Assembly (NCBI GenBank): GCA_035700805.1
Contig: DASSOG010000051.1
Coordinates: 1-19,726 of the forward strand
Length of the DNA stretch: 19,726 nt
Direction of reading: 5' to 3'
Source of the DNA: JAGWRI01 sp035700805
Lineage (GTDB): Bacteria > Gemmatimonadota > Gemmatimonadetes > Gemmatimonadales > Gemmatimonadaceae
Shown in pieces: positions 15,006-19,726 of this stretch; position 1 is the first letter of the stretch; the number at the start of each line of letters is the position of its first letter. Under the pieces are notes generated by a model that saw only the letters and a list, made by a program, of their open reading frames with translations, made no database searches and was not told the DNA's origin. The position numbers and the translations under genes are program-made.

Positions 15006-16856
15006 ATGGCAACTGCCGCTGACATCCAGGCCGAATACCGGGCGCGCTCCACCACGCTTCACGCGGCAAAGGCCGGCGCCGAACGCCGCGTGAATCACCT
15101 CGGCCACCTGCGTCTGGCGGCCTTTGCCGCCATCGCCGTGCTCGCGGCGCGGTGGGCCACGGCCGCCGGGTGGCACCTGTTGTGGGCGGCGGCCACGCTC
15201 GCGGCCATCGTAGCCTTCGGCGCGCTGGTGCGGGCCAGCCGCCGAGCCCGGGAGCACCTGCAACTCACCGACGACATGGCGCGCCTGTCGGACGAGGGCG
15301 CGGCCCGGACGGCCCGCGCGTGGGACGACCTGCCCGAGCGCGACTGGGGCCCCGCCGATCCGGCGCACCCGTATGCGGTGGACCTCGACCTGTTCGGTCG
15401 CGCGTCGCTCAGTGCGCTTCTGCCGCCCATGAGCCGCGCGCCGGGACGTCCCGTAATGCGCCGCTGGCTGCTGGAGCCGGCCCCGGCGGCCGCGCTTCGC
15501 GCGCGGCAGCAGGCCGTGGCGGAGCTGCGCGACGACCCGGAATTTCGCGACGCCATGGCCGCCGCCGCGATGCGCATGGGCGTGGCCGAGTCCGAGATGG
15601 CCGCGCTCACCACGTGGGCCGCCGGCAACGGGTGGCTGAGTGACCGCCCGGGACTTATGATCGCCACCATTGCCATCCCCATCACCACGCTGGCGCTGCT
15701 GGGCGCCCAACTGGGCGGGCTGGTCACGTATCCGTACTGGCTCGTGCCACTCATGGCCGCGTGGGTAGTCACCGCGCGGCACGCCCATCGCATTGCTGAG
15801 ACGTTCGCCCCCGTGGCTGGCCGCGCCACCATGCTCCGCCGGTTTGCGCTGGCCACGCGACTCGCCGAAGCGCGCACGCCGGCGGCGCCCCTGCTTCAGG
15901 AGCTGCGCGCGCGCCTTTCGGCGCCCACGCTCGCGCATCGTGCCATCCGGCGCCTGACCACCGTGGCCGACTCCGCGGAGCTGCGGCTTTCACCCATGCT
16001 GTATTTCGCCGTGCAGTCCCTGACCCTCTGGGACTTTCACGTGGTGCGCGCGCTGGAACGCTGGCGGGCCGACTCCGGACGTCACGCCGCCGACTGGTTC
16101 GCGGCACTCGGGGAGATCGAGGCGCTGGCCGCGCTGGCGACGCTGGCCCACGACAACCCGGGCTGGTGCTTTCCGACGCTCGATGCGGGCAGCATGTCGC
16201 TGGAGGCCGAGGCCCTGGGACACCCACTCCTGGCCGACGGCGTGTGCGTGCACAACGACGTGAGCGTGGGGCCGCCTGGCACGGTGCTCGTGGTTACGGG
16301 ATCCAATATGGCGGGCAAGAGCACGCTGCTGCGAGCCATCGGGTTGAACCTGGTGCTGGCCCAGGCCGGCGGCCCCGTGTGCGCCCGCGCGTTCCGCCAC
16401 CCTGCCGCGGCGCTGCACACCAGCATGACCGTGCAGGACTCGCTGGCGCGCGGGGTGAGCTACTTCATGGCGGAACTGGAACGGCTGAAGTCCGTGGTGG
16501 ATGGCGCGCGCGCCGTGCCTGCCGGCGCGGGACGCGTGTTCGTCTACCTGCTGGATGAGATGTTGAACGGCACGAATTCCGCCGAGCGCAGCATCGCGGG
16601 CCGTCAGGTGCTGCGCCACCTGCTGGACGCCGGGGCCATTGGCGTGGTCTCCACGCACGACCTGCAACTGGTGGACGACCCGGAGCTGACGACCGTGGCC
16701 CGGCACATTCACCTGACCGAGCAGTTCAGCCTCGGCGCCAACGGCGCCGCGGCCATGACCTTCGACTACCGCGTGCGCCCGGGCAAGGCGACTTCGACCA
16801 ACGCGCTCAAGCTGCTGGAACTGGTGGGGCTGGGACGACGGGCCGACCAGGCCTGA
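15006..16856 (+). CDS. Membrane-anchored MutS-like ATPase (no mismatch-recognition domain)
   Basis: The 616-residue protein has a MutS domain V ATPase at its C-terminus: Walker A TGSNMAGKST (431-440), the SMTVQDSLARGVSYFMAEL segment (473-491), Walker B VYLLDEMLNGTN (513-524), and STHD (549-552). Helical lever-like sequence resembling MutS domain III covers about 260-400, with AEALGHPLL leading into the ATPase. The N-terminal mismatch-binding (F-x-E) and connector domains of MutS1 are absent. In their place are two hydrophobic hairpins at about 37-76 and 217-257, which should anchor it in the inner membrane. Similar roughly 600-residue membrane MutS paralogues are annotated widely as 'DNA mismatch repair protein', but a role in mismatch repair is unlikely from this architecture. 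True function unknown. ATG 15006 is the only reasonable start; it diverges from glk. Confidence 0.88.
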   Translation: MATAADIQAEYRARSTTLHAAKAGAERRVNHLGHLRLAAFAAIAVLAARWATAAGWHLLWAAATLAAIVAFGALVRASRRAREHLQLTDDMARLSDEGAARTARAWDDLPERDWGPADPAHPYAVDLDLFGRASLSALLPPMSRAPGRPVMRRWLLEPAPAAALRARQQAVAELRDDPEFRDAMAAAAMRMGVAESEMAALTTWAAGNGWLSDRPGLMIATIAIPITTLALLGAQLGGLVTYPYWLVPLMAAWVVTARHAHRIAETFAPVAGRATMLRRFALATRLAEARTPAAPLLQELRARLSAPTLAHRAIRRLTTVADSAELRLSPMLYFAVQSLTLWDFHVVRALERWRADSGRHAADWFAALGEIEALAALATLAHDNPGWCFPTLDAGSMSLEAEALGHPLLADGVCVHNDVSVGPPGTVLVVTGSNMAGKSTLLRAIGLNLVLAQAGGPVCARAFRHPAAALHTSMTVQDSLARGVSYFMAELERLKSVVDGARAVPAGAGRVFVYLLDEMLNGTNSAERSIAGRQVLRHLLDAGAIGVVSTHDLQLVDDPELTTVARHIHLTEQFSLGANGAAAMTFDYRVRPGKATSTNALKLLELVGLGRRADQA

Positions 16857-16881
16857 CGTCAGCCGGCGAACCGCGCGTCAG
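16853..16881. terminator. Possible bidirectional stem between convergent genes
   Basis: CTGACG (16853-16858) and CGTCAG (16876-16881) form a 6-base inverted repeat spanning the 21-bp gap between the MutS-like stop and the stop codon of the opposite-strand small lipoprotein gene. The 17-base loop is long and there is no T-tract on either side, so it is a weak candidate for an intrinsic terminator. It is listed because it covers both stop codons symmetrically. Confidence 0.25.
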
Positions 16882-17327
16882 CAGATGCTCTTGACGTTCA
16901 CCGAGATGCTGCCGAGCTCCTTCGCCGTCTGGTCGCCCACGCGTCCATCGTAGACGCGCACCGCCGTGGGATAGGACGTCACGCACTTGGAGACATACGG
17001 GTTGGTCATGACGATCGAGATGTTGCCTGGCACGGAGGACGACACCGACTTCTCACCGGTATAGTAGGCCCCCGTTTCCGGATACTCGAGATAAGCAGAG
17101 ACATACCCGCTCTGGACGGTGGTGTTGATGGACAGGTACACGATGGCCTGGCAGTTCACCCAACCCGGGCGAGGCGCTGCGGTATCCACGCAGGGCTGCA
17201 CGTTCAGCTGATACATCCCGACATGGCCGGACTTCCCGAGATCGGTAGGCGAGGAACAGGCTGCTGCCGTAACGAGGGCCGCCACCACGACGAGGGGCGC
17301 GAGAAGGCGAAGGACGCGAATCTGCAT
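16878..17327 (-). CDS. Small secreted protein, putative lipoprotein with four conserved-looking cysteines
   Basis: I do not recognise the family. The 149-residue product begins with Arg-containing hydrophobic sequence (IRVLRLLAPLVVVAALVTAAAC) and a possible lipidation Cys24. The lipobox is imperfect, with Ala at -3 rather than Leu. The mature part is polar and rich in Ser, Thr, Val and Tyr, likely all-beta. Its four remaining cysteines (46, 59, 115 and 149, the last being the final residue) could form two disulfides outside the cytoplasm. Start ATG 17327 was chosen because AAGGA lies exactly 8 bases upstream; in-frame ATGs at 17336 and 17354 would put coding sequence over that site. It follows the phosphoesterase gene by 39 bases and is probably co-transcribed with it. 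Confidence 0.75.
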   Translation of the reverse strand: MQIRVLRLLAPLVVVAALVTAAACSSPTDLGKSGHVGMYQLNVQPCVDTAAPRPGWVNCQAIVYLSINTTVQSGYVSAYLEYPETGAYYTGEKSVSSSVPGNISIVMTNPYVSKCVTSYPTAVRVYDGRVGDQTAKELGSISVNVKSIC

Positions 17328-17366
17328 GGATGACATCCTTGTGTAGGTCCTCATGAGTGGAAGCTG

Positions 17367-18470
17367 CTACTGACGATAGATGTCGTGCCCGAACGTCACC
17401 AGCCCCGGCATCCCGGCAAAACCCAGGTGTTCCAGCCCGAAGATGTCCTCCACGCTCCGCAACATGGAATAGTGATTGTACGGAACGTCGGACACGGTAC
17501 CGGGCTTGATAAACGGCGAAACCAATACTGTTCCCGAACGCCCGCCACCCGGGCCACCGGCCCCCGGCGACGTCGTGTTCGGACCAGTGGGCTCATTGCA
17601 GCAGGCCGTCTTGTCGCTGCTGGCCGCCTCGTCGAAGGTCACGATGAGCAGCCCGCTCTCGCGGAACGCCGGCGACCGCGTGATACGCGGCACCCACTCC
17701 GAAAGGAAGCGGCCGGCTGAGACCATGCCGCCGGGCTCCCCGGTGCGGCAGGGGTGGTTGTGTCCGTCGTGGCAGAGGTCGGGCGAGATGAACACGTAAT
17801 TCGGCGTCGTGGCCGCGGAGGCAAGATCGGCCTCCAGGTGCTCCAGCGAAACGACGTTCGTCTGGCAGTTCGGGCGGTCGATGATCGCATGGAAGTACAT
17901 GAACGGGTTGTGCTTGGTGGCGTACTGGTCCTTGACCGTCGCCCCCTGGGTCCCGTCCCGCTCCCCGATGACGGGGTGAGCGCAGGTGGCCGCCTCGCGC
18001 GTCGGGTCGGAGCCCATGTCCTCCATGTACGCCTTCCAGGTGAGCCCCTTGGCTTCGAGCTGGTTGGCGATGGTCTGCACGTGCGCGGGATACACACAGC
18101 CGACGCCAATGGGCTGGCCGTGCGGAGCCATCCCCGTTTCCTCAAACTCCACGTACCGGCCGCAGTCGCCCTGCGTGTCGCGATTGGGCGCGATGCCGCT
18201 GATCATCGCGATGTAGTTGTCCAGGCTGTAATGCCCGATGCCATGGTACTGCCGCAACAGTGCGCCAGCCGCCGGCAGTGAGTCCGCCAGGTACGGCGCC
18301 TCGGCCTTTGGCCCGAATGCCACGTCGTAACCGGTGTTTTCCAGTACGATGATGAAGACGTGCCGGATCGGTGGGGGGGCCGGCGAGGACTGTGCCTGGG
18401 CGGCGAAGGGTGCGGCAAGGGCGATAGCCGCCAGCGAACCGAGGATCCGGGAGGGGTGGAGCATGCGCAC
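17367..18470 (-). CDS. Secreted phosphoesterase (AcpA / phospholipase C superfamily)
   Basis: The 367-residue exported enzyme has a signal peptide at 1-26 (cleavage after AQA likely). The phosphoesterase-family motifs are in order: VLENTGYDVAFG (42-53, metal-ligand Glu44 and Asn45), YSLDNYIAMISG (81-92), FISPDLCHDGHNH (227-239), IVTFDEA (276-282) and YNHYSMLRSVEDIFGL (331-346). These resemble acid phosphatase AcpA and bacterial phospholipase C proteins, which cleave phosphate esters in the periplasm or outside. The substrate is not predictable. A glycine-rich loop (about 303-311) and nine or so cysteines, including a CC pair near 290, suggest an extracytoplasmic, disulfide-bonded protein. The start is GTG 18470, with AGGA 6 bases upstream; ATG 18464 is a close alternative. 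It is the middle gene of a three-gene minus-strand run. Confidence 0.9.
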   Translation of the reverse strand: MRMLHPSRILGSLAAIALAAPFAAQAQSSPAPPPIRHVFIIVLENTGYDVAFGPKAEAPYLADSLPAAGALLRQYHGIGHYSLDNYIAMISGIAPNRDTQGDCGRYVEFEETGMAPHGQPIGVGCVYPAHVQTIANQLEAKGLTWKAYMEDMGSDPTREAATCAHPVIGERDGTQGATVKDQYATKHNPFMYFHAIIDRPNCQTNVVSLEHLEADLASAATTPNYVFISPDLCHDGHNHPCRTGEPGGMVSAGRFLSEWVPRITRSPAFRESGLLIVTFDEAASSDKTACCNEPTGPNTTSPGAGGPGGGRSGTVLVSPFIKPGTVSDVPYNHYSMLRSVEDIFGLEHLGFAGMPGLVTFGHDIYRQ

Positions 18471-18499
18471 GTTCAGTCCTGGATGGTGACCCGTCCAAT

Positions 18500-19186
18500 C
18501 TAGCGGCGGGGAGCGTCCCTCGCGCCAGTATCGGCCTTTGCCGCCGCGCCCGCCGCCTTTACCGCCCGCGCGGAATCGGCCGACCGCCCCGCATCCACCG
18601 CCTGCGACGAATCCGCGGCGGCGCGCAGCGCCTGCTGCCGAGCATGAACCGCCGCGATGAACCGCTCGGCATCCGCCTGCCGGAACGTGTCAGAGGCGCG
18701 CTTGTCGTTCACCTTGATCTCGTCGAGCATGGATTGCCGGCCGCCCGACTTCCAGTCGAACACCAGCCGGTTGCCCTGGTATTGAACGTCTTTCAGGTCG
18801 GCCAGCGGAAACCTGACGTGCGTGTCGATGGCCCCCGCCACCGACTGCTTCACCAGCCGTGCGAGGCCGCCGCCCACCCCGCTGTCCTGCGCGGACGACG
18901 AGTCGAGTCCGGCCCGCACGCGGGACACCGTCCTGGGCGAGAGCCCGGCCCAGAGCTGGTCGCCCACCAGGAGAATGTCCAGCGTACTGTCGGAGTTGTA
19001 GATCCGCATGTCGCCCGGGCCCAGCGAGTCGGGCGGCGCCCCGAGGGCCGTGACGCGCGGGCCGCTTCGGTGGCGGCTCCCGTGCCGGCCCCACAAACCC
19101 GTCCATCGCGCCACGAATACGATGGCAATCATCACGAGCCCGACCTGGATCAGGCGGGCCACCCATTTGCGTCCGGAACCTGGCAT
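18500..19186 (-). CDS. Membrane-anchored protein of unknown function
   Basis: I do not recognise this 228-residue protein. It has one N-terminal membrane helix (about 9-27, VARLIQVGLVMIAIVFVA) after a short positive leader. An Arg-rich juxtamembrane stretch follows, then a globular region (about 55-185) with MRIYNSDSTLDILLVGDQLWAGLS and VRFPLADLKDVQYQGNRLVFDW. The latter alternates strands and could be a small beta domain of the PH-like or 'activator-of-lipid' kind; that is a guess from pattern only. An Ala/Asp/Ser-rich tail (about 186-228) looks disordered. ATG 19186 was chosen because a strong AGGAGG lies 4 bases upstream; the frame is open further upstream, but that part crosses the repeat tract. 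Its stop lies 29 bases before the phosphoesterase start, so it likely heads that operon. Confidence 0.72.
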   Translation of the reverse strand: MPGSGRKWVARLIQVGLVMIAIVFVARWTGLWGRHGSRHRSGPRVTALGAPPDSLGPGDMRIYNSDSTLDILLVGDQLWAGLSPRTVSRVRAGLDSSSAQDSGVGGGLARLVKQSVAGAIDTHVRFPLADLKDVQYQGNRLVFDWKSGGRQSMLDEIKVNDKRASDTFRQADAERFIAAVHARQQALRAAADSSQAVDAGRSADSARAVKAAGAAAKADTGARDAPRR

Positions 19187-19310
19187 GAAGCCTCCTGGTG
19201 GGGTCGCACCGACGGTCGAGGCGGGGGGCCATCGAGATCTTCGCGTCGCGCAACCTGACGGGTTGCCCCTACGGCAAACGTTTCGCCAAAGTTGCGCGGC
19301 GCCGGAGAGA

Positions 19311-19350
19311 CGCGGCAAGACGCGGCAAGACGCGGCAAGGCGCGGCATGG
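19311..19350. repeat. Decamer tandem repeat, CGCGGCAAGA x4
   Basis: Four ten-base units in direct tandem: CGCGGCAAGA, CGCGGCAAGA, CGCGGCAAGG and CGCGGCATGG. The first two are identical and the others drift by one and two bases. The ten-base period is close to one helical turn, so any protein bound to successive units would lie on one face of the DNA. Confidence 0.8.
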
Positions 19351-19366
19351 CGCCCCGTGCGCGGCC

Positions 19367-19462
19367 ACCCCGGCTCCCGGCCGGAGCCCGGGCCCGAGCC
19401 CGATCCCGCCCGGACCCCGATCCCGTCCCGACTCCGGCCCGAGCCGGTCCCGAGCCCGCGGG
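19367..19462. repeat. Low-complexity CCCGA/CCCGG-rich tract
   Basis: About 95 bases are made almost entirely of imperfect CCCGAG, CCCGAT, CCCGTC and CCCGGC hexamer-like words, including two copies of CCCGATCCCG at 19399-19408 and 19417-19426. It follows the decamer array by 16 bases. It is strongly skewed to C on the plus strand. No gene is supported here. Confidence 0.6.
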
Positions 19463-19526
19463 TACCCCTTGCCACCGGCGGCGATATTCTCGAAGGTAGA
19501 TGTCATCCCCGCCTGCAAGGAGCAGC

Positions 19527-19726
19527 ATGCCACCTCGCACCGTCATCATCCACGGCTGGAGTGACCAGTCGGCGTCCTTTGCCCAACTCAAGGAGTTCCT
19601 GGAGGCACACGGCCACCCCGCGGACGGCATCTACTACGGCGACTGGCTCTCCCGCGAGGATAACATCAGCTACGACGACGTCGTGGCCGCGCTCAACCGC
19701 GAATTCCACGCCCGCGGCTTCATTGA
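19527..19726 (+). CDS. Alpha/beta-hydrolase, N-terminal fragment (runs off window)
   Basis: Only the first 66 codons are in the window. The product begins MPPRTVIIHGWSDQSASF, where beta-strand plus HGWSD is the oxyanion-loop motif of many alpha/beta-hydrolases (lipase- or esterase-like). Then come KEFLEAHGHPADGIYYGDW and DDVVAALNREFHARGF, the helix that normally precedes the nucleophile elbow. The nucleophile Ser (G-x-S-x-G), acid and His would lie past position 19726, so activity cannot be judged. ATG 19527 has AAGGAG four bases upstream. No stop occurs before the window ends. It diverges from the minus-strand gene across the repeat-rich gap. Confidence 0.8.
   Translation, partial: MPPRTVIIHGWSDQSASFAQLKEFLEAHGHPADGIYYGDWLSREDNISYDDVVAALNREFHARGFI

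Larger units (their letters stand above)
19187..19526. other. 340-bp divergent intergenic region with dyads and repeats
   Basis: This gap separates the minus-strand unknown membrane protein from the plus-strand alpha/beta-hydrolase and should hold promoters for both. Visible dyads are GCAACC-5-GGTTGC (19250-19266), CGCGCAAC at 19247-19254 matched by GTTGCGCG at 19291-19298, and AAACGTTT (19276-19283). Downstream are the decamer array and the CCCGA-rich tract, listed separately. Plus- and minus-strand frames stay open through the tract only because of its composition. I see no convincing -35/-10 pair. Confidence 0.6.

Noticed and set aside
14943..15938. Upstream extension of the glucokinase frame by about 330 codons
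   Set aside because: It runs antisense to the MutS-like gene and has no recognisable domain; glucokinase begins cleanly at MRVLAGDVGGTN.

Overview
The window is high-GC, gene-dense bacterial chromosome. It contains no rRNA, tRNA, CRISPR array, integrase or transposase that I can see. A duplicated FtsX-type permease of the ADOP class, DUF2779, NtrC-type regulators and GGIAHDFNN-type hybrid kinases together suggest Gemmatimonadota, with Acidobacteriota as the next choice. This is inference from gene content, because no marker gene is present.

Layout. Positions 1-2583 (+) hold an ADOP-type permease. A short convergent gap follows, carrying hexamer and nonamer tandem repeats. On the minus strand at 2660-4117 is a DUF2779 protein that looks like a Cas4/RecB-type nuclease fused to a DEDDy exonuclease. 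Divergent from it is an orphan hybrid sensor kinase (4220-7252, +). Its 3' end overlaps a CYTH triphosphate-tunnel enzyme on the opposite strand (7188-7706, -).

The centre (13788 down to 7188, minus strand) is one compact apparent operon. In transcription order it encodes a MacA-like adaptor, a MacB-type ATPase, a MacB-type permease, an NtrB-like sensor kinase, an NtrC-like sigma-54 activator and the CYTH protein. Upstream of macA there is a candidate sigma-54 promoter with GG and GC exactly ten bases apart, and an 18-bp palindrome further upstream. The simplest reading is a tripartite efflux pump that carries its own sigma-54 two-component switch and is probably autoregulated.

Next come glucokinase (13962-14942, -) and, divergent from it, a membrane-anchored MutS-like ATPase without mismatch-recognition domains (15006-16856, +). 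A minus-strand trio follows: a membrane-anchored unknown protein, a secreted phosphoesterase of the AcpA/phospholipase C superfamily, and a small cysteine-containing putative lipoprotein (19186 down to 16878). A 340-bp divergent intergenic region with decamer tandem repeats and a CCCGA-rich tract leads to the start of an alpha/beta-hydrolase that runs off the window end.

The points most worth checking are the sigma-54 control of the efflux operon, the dual-nuclease DUF2779 protein and the membrane-tethered MutS-like ATPase.
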